The notes: generated by a model not told the origin, from the sequence alone. Positions 8,008 through 17,805 are shown, numbered from the stretch's first letter. The stretch is DNA of 64,000 bases from JBBQKG01 sp038326655 (GCA_038326655.1 JBBQKG010000007.1:1-64000); one strand, 5' to 3'. A program made the numbers and translations.

Positions 8008-9675
8008 TCAGACCTCGACGACTACCGGGAGGACCATCGGACGGCGGCGCAGGCGGTCGTAGATGAACTTCACCACGTCCTCGCGCAGGTGCTCCTGCAG
8101 CAGCGAGATCTCGCTGATCTGGTCCTTCGCGGCGTGGGCCAGCGACCGCTCCACGGTCTCGCGGATCTCGTCGACGACGCCGTCCGCCTCGGTGAGGAAC
8201 GGAACGCCCCGCGAGATCACCTCGGGCGGCGCGAGCGGGCGGCCGTTCTGGCCGGAGACGGTCGCGACCACGATGAAGATGCCGTCGGCCGACAGAGCGC
8301 GCCGGTCGCGCAGTGCGACGTCCTCGATGTCGCCGACCTCGACGCCGTCCACGAACACCATGCCCGACTCCTGCTCCTCGCCGAACCGTGCGCCCTGCTC
8401 GTCGATCTCGAGCGGGAGCCCGTTCCGCCCGCGGAAGATCGCCTCCGGCGGCACGCCCACGTCCTCGGCGAGCCTGCCGTGGAGGAAGAGGCGCTTGTGA
8501 TCGCCGTGGATCGGCATCACGTACTGCGGCTGGGTGAGGTTCAGCATCAGCTTGAGCTCCTCCGACCAGCCGTGCCCCGACGCGTGCACGGCCGCGTCCT
8601 GCGTCGTGATCACGGTCGCGCCGATCTGGTAGAGCCGGTCGACGGTCTCGTTGACGGCGCGCTCGTTGCCGGGGATCGGGGTCGCGGAGAAAATCACCGT
8701 GTCACCCTCGTGCAGGGACACCTGCGGGTGCTCGCCGTGGGCCATCCGGCGAAGCGCGGAGAGCGGCTCGCCCTGGCTCCCGGTGGTCAGCAGCACGATT
8801 TTCTCGTCCGGAAAGCTTTCTACCTCCTTGGGCGAGACCAGGAGGCCTTCGGGTACCTGGGCGTGACCCAGCTGACGGGCGATGTTGAGGTTCTTCCGCA
8901 TCGAACGCCCGACCACCGCGACTCGCCGGCCGAGCTTGTCGGCGGCGTCGATGACCTGCTGCAGGCGGTGGACGTTGGACGCAAACGAGGTGATCAGGAT
9001 CCGGCCCTCCGCGCGCGCGAACACCTGGTCCAGCACCGGGCCCACGGCTGCCTCCGACGGCGCCGTGCCCTGCCGGTCGGCGTTGGTCGAGTCGCCGCAG
9101 AGGAGCAGCACGCCCTCGCGCCCGAGCTCGGCGAGCCGCGCCGCGTCGGTGGGCGGCCCGTCCACCGGCGTCTGGTCGAACTTGTAGTCGCCCGTGATGA
9201 TCGTGGTCCCGAGCTCGCAGGTCGCGACCACCGCGCAGGCGTCGGGGATCGAATGCGAGACGTGCACGAACTCCAGCTCGAAGGGCCCGGCCTCGATGAT
9301 CTCGCCCGGAGGCACATCCTCGAAGCGGACCTCCTTGAGCCTGTGCTCCTCGATCTTGGAGCGGGCCATCGCGATCGTGAGCGGCCCGCCGTAGATCGGC
9401 GGCCGGATCGACTGGCCGAGCTCGCGGAGCATCCACGGCAGGGCGCCGACGTGGTCCTCGTGCCCGTGGGTCAGCACGATCGCGTCGATCGCCTCGGCAC
9501 GCTGGCGAAGGTACTCGAAGTCCGGCAGCACGAGGTCGATCCCGAGCATCTCGGTGGTCGGGAACATGAGTCCGGTGTCGACCACGACGATCCGCTCGTC
9601 GTACTCGAGCACGGTCATGTTCTTGCCGATCTCGCCCAGCCCGCCGAGCGGGAGGATACGAAGTGTTCCGGCCAA
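8008..9675 (-). CDS. rnj: ribonuclease J
   Basis: 555 residues, the normal length for RNase J. An N-terminal metallo-beta-lactamase fold has the zinc motif HGHEDHVGALP (His70, His72, Asp74, His75), followed by a beta-CASP domain and the RNase J C-terminal domain. It processes and degrades mRNA and rRNA, with endonuclease and 5'-3' exonuclease activity. The start is TTG at 9675, preceded by AGGAAGG. dapA ends seven bases upstream, so the two are probably one transcript, as in most actinobacteria. Cytoplasmic. Confidence 0.93.
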   Translation of the reverse strand: MAGTLRILPLGGLGEIGKNMTVLEYDERIVVVDTGLMFPTTEMLGIDLVLPDFEYLRQRAEAIDAIVLTHGHEDHVGALPWMLRELGQSIRPPIYGGPLTIAMARSKIEEHRLKEVRFEDVPPGEIIEAGPFELEFVHVSHSIPDACAVVATCELGTTIITGDYKFDQTPVDGPPTDAARLAELGREGVLLLCGDSTNADRQGTAPSEAAVGPVLDQVFARAEGRILITSFASNVHRLQQVIDAADKLGRRVAVVGRSMRKNLNIARQLGHAQVPEGLLVSPKEVESFPDEKIVLLTTGSQGEPLSALRRMAHGEHPQVSLHEGDTVIFSATPIPGNERAVNETVDRLYQIGATVITTQDAAVHASGHGWSEELKLMLNLTQPQYVMPIHGDHKRLFLHGRLAEDVGVPPEAIFRGRNGLPLEIDEQGARFGEEQESGMVFVDGVEVGDIEDVALRDRRALSADGIFIVVATVSGQNGRPLAPPEVISRGVPFLTEADGVVDEIRETVERSLAHAAKDQISEISLLQEHLREDVVKFIYDRLRRRPMVLPVVVEV

Positions 9676-9682
9676 AGCCTTC

Positions 9683-10582
9683 CTACCGCGCCGCCGACGC
9701 CACTAGCCCGTGTGCTTCCAGCATCGCGCTCACGCGCGGCAACTCGTCCTCGGTCAGCTCGACGATCGGAAGCCGCACGCCCCCAGCCGCGAAGCCGAGC
9801 AGGTTCAGCGCCGCCTTTACCGGAGCCGGGCTCGCGGTGAAGAAGAGTGTCTCGTAGACATCGGCGAGCTCGTCGTCGATCTCGCGCGCGTGCTCGTCGT
9901 CGCCCGCCACGGCTGCCTCATACATCTCCTTCATCCGTGTCCCCACCAGGTGGGAGGAGACGCAGACGCCACCGGCGCCGCCAATCTCGCCGAAGGAGCG
10001 CAGCAGGTTGTCGTCCCCGGCGTAGAGATCGAGCGCCGTGCCCTCGACGACCGCGCGCGCCTGCTCGAGGTCCGCGTTGGCCTGCTTGACCGCCGTGATG
10101 TTGTCGACCTCGGACAGCTCGGCAAGAAGGTCCGTCTCCAGGTTCAGCACGCATCGCCCGGGGATGTTGTAGATCATCACCGGCTTGTCGGTGGCGGCCG
10201 CGGCCGCCTCGAAGTGCGCCTTCAGGCCGCGCCGGCTGGGCTTGTTGTAGTAGGGCGTGACCAGCAGTACCGCGTCTGCACCGCGGTCGGTCGCCGCCCT
10301 CGTGAGGTGCACCGAATGTGCGGTGTCGTTCGACCCGGTGGCCGCCACGACGGTCGCCTCGTCGCCGACCTCGTCGATCACGACATCCAGCAGGCGAAGC
10401 TTCTCGGCGTCGTCGAGCGTCGCTGACTCGCCCGTCGTGCCGGCCACCACGAGGCCGTCCGACCCGTGCTCGACGAGGTGCCGGGCGAGGCGGCGGGCAG
10501 CTCGCTCGTTGATCTCGAGATCGGCATCGAGTGGCGTGACCATCGCGGTGAGGATCGCGCCCAGGCCTGCGGGGGAAGGCAT
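9683..10582 (-). CDS. dapA: 4-hydroxy-tetrahydrodipicolinate synthase
   Basis: 299 residues from ATG 10582. It condenses pyruvate with aspartate semialdehyde, the first step specific to lysine and diaminopimelate. Family landmarks are present: GTTGES (Thr49-Thr50), Tyr138 in IYNIPGR, and the Schiff-base lysine Lys166 in ITAVKQ. The reading frame stays open far upstream, but the family begins at this ATG. The ATG is exactly six bases after a GATAAT box on the same strand, implying a leaderless mRNA. It lies upstream of rnj and is separated from dapB by two plus-strand amidase genes that interrupt the usual order. Confidence 0.93.
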   Translation of the reverse strand: MPSPAGLGAILTAMVTPLDADLEINERAARRLARHLVEHGSDGLVVAGTTGESATLDDAEKLRLLDVVIDEVGDEATVVAATGSNDTAHSVHLTRAATDRGADAVLLVTPYYNKPSRRGLKAHFEAAAAATDKPVMIYNIPGRCVLNLETDLLAELSEVDNITAVKQANADLEQARAVVEGTALDLYAGDDNLLRSFGEIGGAGGVCVSSHLVGTRMKEMYEAAVAGDDEHAREIDDELADVYETLFFTASPAPVKAALNLLGFAAGGVRLPIVELTEDELPRVSAMLEAHGLVASAAR

Positions 10583-10588
10583 CGGCCG

Positions 10589-10594
10589 ATTATC
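10589..10594 (-). promoter_or_regulatory. -10 box of a predicted leaderless dapA promoter
   Basis: GATAAT on the minus strand, followed by exactly six bases and then the dapA ATG. With the last base of the hexamer at -7, the A of ATG is +1. No convincing -35 is seen at 16-18 bases. There is no Shine-Dalgarno sequence, which fits a leaderless start. Confidence 0.5.
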
Positions 10595-10666
10595 GCACTC
10601 CGCCCGGTTTTGTTCGGTTAGGCTGCGACCGCAGGCGCTGAGGGCGACTCTTACGAGGAGGGGTTG

Positions 10667-12103
10667 ATGGCGAGCGACTGGATGTTCACACCCGCCGGCG
10701 AGCTGGCCGGAATGGTGCGCACGGGCGAGGTGAGCTCCCGAGAGCTCGTCGAGGATGCCTATGAGGCGATCGGCCGGCTGAATCCCGAGCTGAACGCATT
10801 CGTGACGCTGTGCGAGGAACGCGCGCTTGACGAGGCGGACGCCGTCCAGCCAGGCGACACGCGGCCGCTGGCGGGCGTACCGATCGCCGTCAAGGACCTG
10901 GTCGCGCTGACGGAGGGCGTGCGCACGACGATGGGCATGCAGGCGATGGAGGAATGGGTCCCGGCCCACGACAGCGCGCTGGTGCGACGCCTGCGAGAAG
11001 CGGGCGCGATCATCGTCGGCAAGACCAACACCCCCGAGATGGGAATCCTGCCGGTCACCGAGCCGGATCGCTTCGGTCCCGCGCGCAATCCCTGGGACAC
11101 GTCTCGCACGACCGGCGGCTCCTCCGGCGGGAGCGCCGCCGCCGTGGCGTCGGGCATGGTCCCGCTCGCTCATGCAAACGATGGCGGCGGCTCGATCCGG
11201 ATCCCCGCCTCGTGCTGCGGGCTGGTGGGCCTGAAGGCCAGCCGCGGCCGCGTGTCGCTGGCGCCGGAGTACGGCGAGTTTGCGGGGGGCATCGCGATCG
11301 AGGGCGTGGTCAGCCGGAACGTGCAGGACACGGCGTTGTCGCTCGACGTGCTCGCCGGCTACGAGCCGGGCGACCCCTACTGGGTGCCCGACCCCTCGGC
11401 TCCTTTCGCCGACGCGGTCGGCCGCGCCCCCGGCACGCTGCGAGTCGCGTTCATGTCCGCCTCGCCCAACGGAGTGCCGGTCCACGACGACTGCGTGGCC
11501 GCGACCCACGAGGCCGCCGAGCTGCTCGAGTCCCTTGGGCACGAGGTCCAGGAGGCACCCGCCCTCGTCGACGAGGGCTACGTCGACAACTTCATCAAGA
11601 TCTGGACAGCGGGCGTGGCCGACGAGATCCACACCTACGGCAGGCTGCGCGGAGCGCCACTCGACCAGTCCAAGCTCGAGCCCCTGACCGCTCAGATGGT
11701 GGAGCTGGCAGGCGGATTCACGGCCGCCGACTACCTCGAGGCAATCGACTATCTGCACCGGTTGTCCCGGCGCGTCGTATCGATGTGGAGCGGGATCGAC
11801 GTCCTCCTCACCCCCACGCTGGCCCAACCTCCGATCGAAATCGGTGCGCTGCGGCCGAAAGACGGCGAGCCGCCGATCCAGATGCTGCTCAACGCGGCGG
11901 ACTGGGTGCCGTTCACCCCGCTCTGGAACGTCACCGGCCAGCCGGCGATCTCGCTGCCGCTCCATCAGGGCGACACGGGTCTGCCGATCGGCGTCCAGCT
12001 GGTCGGACCGCCCGCCGGGGAGGAGCTCCTGATCTCGCTCGCGGCGCAGCTCGAGGAGGCGCGGCCCTGGGCCGGCCGGCGCCCCGAGCTGGCAGCGGCA
12101 TGA
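10667..12103 (+). CDS. amidase signature family enzyme (first of tandem pair)
   Basis: 478 residues from ATG 10667. GAGGAGG lies five bases upstream, which favours this ATG over the in-frame TTG three bases earlier. The amidase-signature Ser-Ser-Lys triad is visible: Lys76 in PIAVKDL, the Ser152-Ser153 pair in GGSSGGSAAA, and nucleophile Ser176 in DGGGSIRIP. The family hydrolyses amides and includes GatA, but nothing here identifies the substrate, and no gatB/gatC neighbours occur. It is transcribed divergently from dapA and overlaps a second amidase (ATGA), so the two are co-expressed and may act on related substrates or as a heteromer. Confidence 0.88.
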   Translation: MASDWMFTPAGELAGMVRTGEVSSRELVEDAYEAIGRLNPELNAFVTLCEERALDEADAVQPGDTRPLAGVPIAVKDLVALTEGVRTTMGMQAMEEWVPAHDSALVRRLREAGAIIVGKTNTPEMGILPVTEPDRFGPARNPWDTSRTTGGSSGGSAAAVASGMVPLAHANDGGGSIRIPASCCGLVGLKASRGRVSLAPEYGEFAGGIAIEGVVSRNVQDTALSLDVLAGYEPGDPYWVPDPSAPFADAVGRAPGTLRVAFMSASPNGVPVHDDCVAATHEAAELLESLGHEVQEAPALVDEGYVDNFIKIWTAGVADEIHTYGRLRGAPLDQSKLEPLTAQMVELAGGFTAADYLEAIDYLHRLSRRVVSMWSGIDVLLTPTLAQPPIEIGALRPKDGEPPIQMLLNAADWVPFTPLWNVTGQPAISLPLHQGDTGLPIGVQLVGPPAGEELLISLAAQLEEARPWAGRRPELAAA

Positions 12104-13533
12104 CGGATCTGCTGAAGCAATCGACCGTCGCCATGGCCCGTGCGGTGCGCGAGCGCGACGTGAGCCCGGTCGAGCTCGTCCAGGCGCACATCGACCGCGC
12201 CGAGGCGGTCAACCCGGCGATCAACGCGATCGTCCTGCCACGCTTCGAGGAGGCACTCGAAGAGGCGAGGGATGCGGAGCGAGCGCTCTCGAATGGAACC
12301 GAGCCCGGACCGCTCCACGGGGTGCCCTTCACGGCCAAGGAGTGCATCGAGGTCGCCGGGATGCCCTGCTGCGACGCCTCGGCGATCTTCGAGGGAAACG
12401 TTTCCACGCAGGACGCCGTCGTGGTCGAGAGCCTGCGCGACGCGGGCGCGATCCTGATCGGGAAGACCAACATCCCCGAGTTCGCGTTCCACTACGACTC
12501 CAACAACCTCGTTTACGGCGCAACGCTCAACCCGCACGACCGGTCCCGGTCGGTCGGCGGCTCGTCGGGCGGCGAGGGCGCCGCACTCGCGACCGCGATG
12601 AGCGCGTTCGGGGTCGGGTCGGACTACGGCGGCTCGATTCGGGTGCCGTGCCACTTCAACGGCGTCGTCGGGATCAAGCCCGGACCGGGCGTGGTCCCCT
12701 ACGCGGGCCACTTCCCGCCACAGCACCCGGTCAGCATCCAGCGCTGGAGCATGATCGGGCCGATCGCGCGCTACATCGAGGACCTCGAGCTGCTGTTGCC
12801 GATCTTCGCCCGGCCGAACCTGCCCCGGGACTCCGGCGTCGTGGGCCGGACCTTCGCCCCCGAGGATCCGGACGGCATCCGCGTGGCGGCCTTCGAAGAA
12901 GACGGGCTCGTGCCGGTCGACGAGTCATGCCGCCGCGCCGTCCAGATCGCCGTCGAGGCCCTCCGCGGCGACGGCCACGAGGTCGTCGAGGAGCGTGCCC
13001 CGGTCCAGGCGGAGGTCCGCGAGGCGTTCATCGCGGTCGCGCTCGCCGAGACCGCCACGATGCTGCTCCCGTTCATCGGCGACCGCATGGGCGAGCTGTC
13101 CCCGCAGATCGCCCGCCTGCTCGCCCAGGCTTCCGAGGCGGACCTCACGCTCGCGCACTACCTCGGGCGGATGGTCCAGATCACGGAGCTCCAGCACCTC
13201 GTGTATGGCTGGCTCGAGCGCTACCCGATCGTGATCAGCCCGGTCGCCGCGCTGCCGGCATTCCCGGTCGGGACCGAGACGCTCACCATGGACGGCGCCG
13301 AATACGACGAGATCGACTTCTTCTCACTCTCCACCTACGCGAACGCGATGGCGCTGCCGGCGGCATCCGTGCCGGTCATGCGCTCCGAGGAGGGCCTGCC
13401 CGTGGGCGTCCAGGTGATCGGCCGCCAGGGCCATGAGATGCAGGTGCTGGCCGTCGCGAAGAAGCTGGAACGGGCGTTCGGGGGGTGGATGGACCCGGAC
13501 GAGACCGCAGCCAGGGCCGGCGCCGCCACCTGA
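12100..13533 (+). CDS. amidase signature family enzyme (second of tandem pair)
   Basis: 477 residues from ATG 12100, overlapping the stop of the first amidase. Triad: Lys80 in PFTAKEC, Ser155-Ser156 in GGSSGGEGA, nucleophile Ser179 in DYGGSIRVP. The GGEGA variant and the alternating hydrophobic C-terminal half resemble the fatty-acid-amide-hydrolase-like and 6-aminohexanoate-cyclic-dimer-type branch more than GatA. The first copy keeps GGSAAA, so this is not a recent duplication. Substrate unknown. The pair sits on the plus strand inside an otherwise minus-strand block of conserved genes, suggesting a later insertion. Confidence 0.88.
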   Translation: MTDLLKQSTVAMARAVRERDVSPVELVQAHIDRAEAVNPAINAIVLPRFEEALEEARDAERALSNGTEPGPLHGVPFTAKECIEVAGMPCCDASAIFEGNVSTQDAVVVESLRDAGAILIGKTNIPEFAFHYDSNNLVYGATLNPHDRSRSVGGSSGGEGAALATAMSAFGVGSDYGGSIRVPCHFNGVVGIKPGPGVVPYAGHFPPQHPVSIQRWSMIGPIARYIEDLELLLPIFARPNLPRDSGVVGRTFAPEDPDGIRVAAFEEDGLVPVDESCRRAVQIAVEALRGDGHEVVEERAPVQAEVREAFIAVALAETATMLLPFIGDRMGELSPQIARLLAQASEADLTLAHYLGRMVQITELQHLVYGWLERYPIVISPVAALPAFPVGTETLTMDGAEYDEIDFFSLSTYANAMALPAASVPVMRSEEGLPVGVQVIGRQGHEMQVLAVAKKLERAFGGWMDPDETAARAGAAT

Positions 13534-13580
13534 GTCCCAGAACGCACCGCCCCACCCCTACTTCGGAAAATCAGGCACGG

Positions 13581-14258
13581 CTACAGCAGGTTCTCGAGCC
13601 CGACCACCAGACCGTCCAGATCCCCGACCTTCCGCACCGCCAGCAGCACGCCCGGCATGAATGACTCGCGGGCGATCGAGTCGTGGCGGATCGTGAGGGT
13701 CTGCCCGAGGCCGCCGAAGATCACCTCCTGGTGCGCCACGAGCCCGGGCAGGCGCACGCTGTGGATCGTGGGCTCGGGGCCGCCGCGCTCGGCGGCGATC
13801 AACTCCGCCGTGCGTTTCGCGGTGCCCGAGGGCGCGTCGAGCTTCTGGTCGTGGTGCAGCTCCACGATCTCGCAGGCCGGCATGTGACGGGCGGCCAGCT
13901 TCGCCGCCTCCATCATCAGCACCGCGCCGATCGCGAAGTTGGGGGCGATCAGGCAGTTCGCGTCGTGCTCGCGCGCGCGCTGCCCGAGCTGCTCGATCTG
14001 ATCGGCGGCCATGCCGGTGGTGCCGACCACCACGTGCACGCCGCCGTCGAGACAGAGCGCCGCGTTGTCGAAGACCGTGTCCGGGATCGAGAAGTCGACC
14101 ACGACATCGGGGTGCGCCGCCTCGAGCGCCTCCTGGAGGCTGGTTCCGAGCGCAGGGTCGGCCCGGCCCGCCAGCTCCATGTCGTCAGCGGCCTCGACCG
14201 CGTCGCAGACCGTCCGCCCCATCCGGCCGGCGGCCCCGGAGACGACGACGCGGATCAA
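13581..14258 (-). CDS. dapB: 4-hydroxy-tetrahydrodipicolinate reductase
   Basis: 225 residues, somewhat shorter than the common 245-270. The N-terminal Rossmann motif is VVVSGAAGRMGRTV. The substrate region is ELHHDQKLDAPSGTAKRTA, with the His-His and Lys of the family signature. It reduces the DapA product with NAD(P)H in lysine and peptidoglycan precursor synthesis. It starts ten bases after the M16 peptidase stop, a pairing seen across actinobacteria. Normally dapA follows closely; here two opposing amidase genes intervene. Confidence 0.92.
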   Translation of the reverse strand: MIRVVVSGAAGRMGRTVCDAVEAADDMELAGRADPALGTSLQEALEAAHPDVVVDFSIPDTVFDNAALCLDGGVHVVVGTTGMAADQIEQLGQRAREHDANCLIAPNFAIGAVLMMEAAKLAARHMPACEIVELHHDQKLDAPSGTAKRTAELIAAERGGPEPTIHSVRLPGLVAHQEVIFGGLGQTLTIRHDSIARESFMPGVLLAVRKVGDLDGLVVGLENLL

Positions 14259-14268
14259 CCCCGAGCCC

Positions 14269-15546
14269 TTACGCCGCGACGCCGACCGGGTCGAGCGCCT
14301 CGCGGAAGCGGGCCTCGTCGCGGCCGATCGCGGCGGCAGACATCTGCGTCGCGGGGTAGAGCTCGCGTGCGAGCTCCAAGAGCTGATCGGCGTCGACGGC
14401 GTCGAGGCGCTCGATCGTCTCGTCCAGCGTGAGCAGCGGCGTGTCCATCAGCAACGAGCGGCCGAGGCGGTTCATCCGGCTCGCGGTCGACTCCATCGAC
14501 AGCGCCAGCCGGCCCTTGACGTGCTCGCGCGCGCGGCTCAACTCGTCCTCGCCGACCGGATCGCTGCAGATCCGCTCGAGCTCGGTGCCGATCACCTCGA
14601 GTGCCTTCGCGACGTTGTCCTCACGCGTGCCGACGTAGACCCCCACCTGCCCCGTGTCCGTGTACTGGCTCGACCAGGAGTAGACCGCATAGGCCAGTCC
14701 CCGCTTCTCCCTGATCTCCTGGAAGAGGCGAGACGACGAGGATCCGCCGAGGATCGCGTCGAGGATCGCGAGCGCGAACCGGCGCTCGTCGTTGCGGGCG
14801 ATCCCGGGCCCCCCGAGGCAAATGTGGTACTGCTCGGTCTCCTTCGAGTGGAACGCGACGCGCGGCACCACGTCGCCGGGCGCTCCGGGACGATGGCCGT
14901 TCGGCTCCGAGCCGCCCGTGCCCGGCTGCATCCAGCGCCTGGCCAGCTCCTCGATCTGCGCGTGCTCCACGTTGCCCGCGGCCGACACCACGATCGCATC
15001 GGGGTCGTACCGGCGTCCGTGGTATGAGGACACGTCGCCGGACGTCAGCGAGGCGATCACGTCGCCGCGGCCGATCACCGGCCGCCCGAGCGGATGCTCG
15101 CCGAACACTGCCGCCGAGAGGATGTCGTGCACCTTGTCCTGTGGCTCGTCCTCGTACATCGCGATCTCCTCGAGCACGACGTCGCGCTCGGACTCGAGGT
15201 CGGCGTAGGTGGAGCGCAGGAACATGTCGCTCATCACGCGAAACGCCTCGTCGAGGTGCTCGTCGAGGAAGTGCGCGTGCAGCACCGTCGCCTCCTTGCT
15301 GGTGGCGGCGTTGACGTCGGCGCCGAAGGCGTCGAAGACCTGTGCGATCTGCTCCGCGTTCAGTCCCCCGGTGCCCTTGAAGAGCATGTGCTCGAGGAAG
15401 TGGGAGATCCCGGCCTCGCCGTACTCCTCGTCGCGGGAGCCGACCCTCACCCAGAGTCCGACGGCGACGGATCGGACGGAGGGCAGCGTCTCGCTCGCCA
15501 CCCTCACGCCCGATTCGAGCGTCGTGACCTTGTGGTCCTCGAGCAA
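14269..15546 (-). CDS. M16 family zinc metallopeptidase (processing-peptidase-like)
   Basis: 425 residues with the inverted zinc motif HFLEH (His49, Glu52, His53) and a downstream acidic helix EEIAMYEDEPQDKVHD supplying the third ligand, as in mitochondrial processing peptidase beta and bacterial PqqL/YmxG-type enzymes. The C-terminal half is the inactive M16 repeat. The TTG start at 15546 is seven bases after the pnp stop, so it is the third gene of rpsO-pnp-M16-dapB. Members degrade peptides or trim precursors; the native substrate of the pnp-linked branch is not known. Probably cytoplasmic, with no signal peptide. Confidence 0.88.
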   Translation of the reverse strand: MLEDHKVTTLESGVRVASETLPSVRSVAVGLWVRVGSRDEEYGEAGISHFLEHMLFKGTGGLNAEQIAQVFDAFGADVNAATSKEATVLHAHFLDEHLDEAFRVMSDMFLRSTYADLESERDVVLEEIAMYEDEPQDKVHDILSAAVFGEHPLGRPVIGRGDVIASLTSGDVSSYHGRRYDPDAIVVSAAGNVEHAQIEELARRWMQPGTGGSEPNGHRPGAPGDVVPRVAFHSKETEQYHICLGGPGIARNDERRFALAILDAILGGSSSSRLFQEIREKRGLAYAVYSWSSQYTDTGQVGVYVGTREDNVAKALEVIGTELERICSDPVGEDELSRAREHVKGRLALSMESTASRMNRLGRSLLMDTPLLTLDETIERLDAVDADQLLELARELYPATQMSAAAIGRDEARFREALDPVGVAA

Positions 15547-15552
15547 AGCGAA

Positions 15553-17805
15553 CTACTCGGAACGGCTGCGCGAGCCGCCGCGGTCGCGGTCGCGGCCGCC
15601 CCGGCCGCGGTCCCGTTCCCGGTCACGGCGCCCACCGGACGGGCGGCCGTTGCCGGTGCCCATCTTGGAGAGCTCGTCGACCGTCTTGCCCTCGATCGCG
15701 GGGTCGTCGGCAAGCCGCAGGCCGATGCGGCCCCGCTGCTTGTCGAGCTCGACTACCCGGACCGTGAGCTCGTCGCCCTTGTTGACGACGTCCTCGACCG
15801 ACTCGGGACGCTCGCCCGGCTTGATGTTCGAGATGTGGATCAACCCGTCGGTGCCCTTCGACAGCTCGACGAAGGCGCCGAACGTGGTCGTCTTCACGAC
15901 CTTGCCGGTGAACACCTCGCCCAGCTCGACGTCCTTCGTGAGCTGGCGGATCGCCTCGATGCAGGCGTCGCCCTTCTCGCCGTTCACCGCATAGACCAGC
16001 ACGGTGCCCTCGTCGTCAACGTCGATCTGCGCCTCGTACTCGTCCGACAGCGCCCGGATCGTCTCGCCGCCCTTGCCGATCACCTTGCCGATCATGTCGG
16101 GATCGATCTTGATCGAGGTGATCCGGGGCGCGTACGGACTGAGCTCGGCGCGCGTCTCGGAGATCGCCTCCTGCATCTTGTCGAGGATGAACAGCCGGCC
16201 CTCGCGTGCCTGGTCCAGCGCGGTGCGCAGGATGTCGAACGTGACTCCCGAGATCTTGATGTCCATCTGGAGCGCGGTGATCCCGTCGGGCGTGCCCGCG
16301 ACCTTGAAGTCCATGTCGCCGAGGTGGTCCTCGACGCCCGCGATGTCGGAGAGCACGATGTAGTCGTCGCCCTCCTTCACGAGGCCCATCGCGATTCCGG
16401 CGACCGGCTTGCTGATCTTCACGCCCGCGTCCATCAGCGAGAGCGTCGAGCCGCAGACCGAGGCCATCGACGAGGAGCCGTTGGACTCGAGGATGTCGGA
16501 GACGACCCGGATCGTGTACGGGAAGTCTTCCTGCGAGGGGATCATCGGCAGCAGGGCGCGCTCGGCGAGCGCTCCGTGGCCGATGTCGCGCCGCTTCGGG
16601 CCGCGCATGAAGCCCGCCTCCCCGACCGAGAACGGCGGGAAGTTGTAATGGTGGAAGTACCGCTTCGAGGTCTCCAGGCCGAGCGTGTCGAGACGCTGCT
16701 CCTCGCGGGTCGTGCCGAGGGTCGAGACCGTGTAGGCCTGTGTCTGGCCGCGGGTGAATAGCGCGGAGCCGTGCGTGCGCGGCGCGATCCCGACCTCGGC
16801 CGATACCTGCCGGATCTCGTCCGCGCTGCGGCCGTCGGGCCGGCGCTTCTCGACGGCGATCCGGCGGCGGATGACGTCCTTCTCGAACTTGTCGAACGCG
16901 CGCTGAACCGCGACCCTGCGCTCGGGGTCGACGGCGTTGGCCGCCTCGTCGTCGAGCAGCGCGTACTTCTGGAGCACGTCCTCCTCGACCGCCTTGGTCG
17001 CATCCTGGCGTGCGAGCTTGTCCTCGACCTGGGTGGCCTCGTCGAGCTGCGCGCCGTGTGACTGGCCGATCTGCTCGTAGAGCCCCTCGTCGACGACGAT
17101 CGGCTCCATCTCGATCTTGGGCTTGCCGTAGCGCTCGGCCAGCTCGCGCTGGGCGGCGCAGAGACGCTTGATCTCCTCGTGGGCGATGTCGAGCGCGTCG
17201 AGCAGCTCGCCCTCGGTGATCTCGTTCGCGCCGGCTTCGACCATCAGGAGCGCATCGTCCGTGCCGGCCACGACCAGGTCGAGCTCGGACTCGGGCATGT
17301 CGGCCTCGCCGGGGTTGACGACGAACTTGCCCTCGAGCTTGCCGATCCTCACCGCAGCCATCTGCGTGGGGAACGGAATGTCGGAGAGCGCGAGGGCGGC
17401 GGAGGCGCCGTTCATCGCAAGGATGTCGTAGGGGTTCACATGGTCGACGCACATCGGCGTTGCCACGATCTGCGTCTCACGGACCCAGCCCTTCGGGAAG
17501 AGAGGCCTGATCGGACGATCGATCATGCGCGCGGTCAGGATGCCCTTCTCGGAAGGGCGGCCCTCGCGCTTGAAGAAACTGCCGGGGATCTTCCCGGCGG
17601 CGTACATCCGCTCCTCGACGTCCACCGTAAGGGGGAGGAAGTCGACGTCGCGTGGATTGCCGGCGGTCGCGGTGCAGAGCACCATCGTGTCCCCCGCCCT
17701 GACGACCACTGAGCCGCCCGCCTGCTTGGCGAGCTTGCCCGTCTCGAAGCTGATCTCGACGCCTGCGATCTCGACCGAGGCGCGGCCCACGTCTTCTGGG
17801 GTCAT
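15553..17805 (-). CDS. pnp: polynucleotide phosphorylase
   Basis: 750 residues with the full PNPase layout: two RNase PH domains separated by a helical linker, then KH (about 560-620, IDPDMIGKVIGKGGETIRAL) and S1 (about 625-700, FTGKVVKTTTFGAFVEL) RNA-binding domains. An Arg/Gly/Asp-rich tail follows (RDRERDRGRGGRDRDRGG), common in actinobacterial homologues. It phosphorolytically degrades RNA from the 3' end and can add heteropolymeric tails. The ATG at 17805 has AAAGGA at normal distance. The leader contains a GCAGCC/GGCTGC stem (17819-17837). rpsO lies upstream, separated by a terminator hairpin. Confidence 0.95.
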   Translation of the reverse strand: MTPEDVGRASVEIAGVEISFETGKLAKQAGGSVVVRAGDTMVLCTATAGNPRDVDFLPLTVDVEERMYAAGKIPGSFFKREGRPSEKGILTARMIDRPIRPLFPKGWVRETQIVATPMCVDHVNPYDILAMNGASAALALSDIPFPTQMAAVRIGKLEGKFVVNPGEADMPESELDLVVAGTDDALLMVEAGANEITEGELLDALDIAHEEIKRLCAAQRELAERYGKPKIEMEPIVVDEGLYEQIGQSHGAQLDEATQVEDKLARQDATKAVEEDVLQKYALLDDEAANAVDPERRVAVQRAFDKFEKDVIRRRIAVEKRRPDGRSADEIRQVSAEVGIAPRTHGSALFTRGQTQAYTVSTLGTTREEQRLDTLGLETSKRYFHHYNFPPFSVGEAGFMRGPKRRDIGHGALAERALLPMIPSQEDFPYTIRVVSDILESNGSSSMASVCGSTLSLMDAGVKISKPVAGIAMGLVKEGDDYIVLSDIAGVEDHLGDMDFKVAGTPDGITALQMDIKISGVTFDILRTALDQAREGRLFILDKMQEAISETRAELSPYAPRITSIKIDPDMIGKVIGKGGETIRALSDEYEAQIDVDDEGTVLVYAVNGEKGDACIEAIRQLTKDVELGEVFTGKVVKTTTFGAFVELSKGTDGLIHISNIKPGERPESVEDVVNKGDELTVRVVELDKQRGRIGLRLADDPAIEGKTVDELSKMGTGNGRPSGGRRDRERDRGRGGRDRDRGGSRSRSE

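Noticed and set aside
9683..11965. 760-codon minus frame as one large protein
   Set aside because: Only the last 299 codons (from 10582) match DapA; the rest is antisense to the first amidase, whose catalytic triad is clear.
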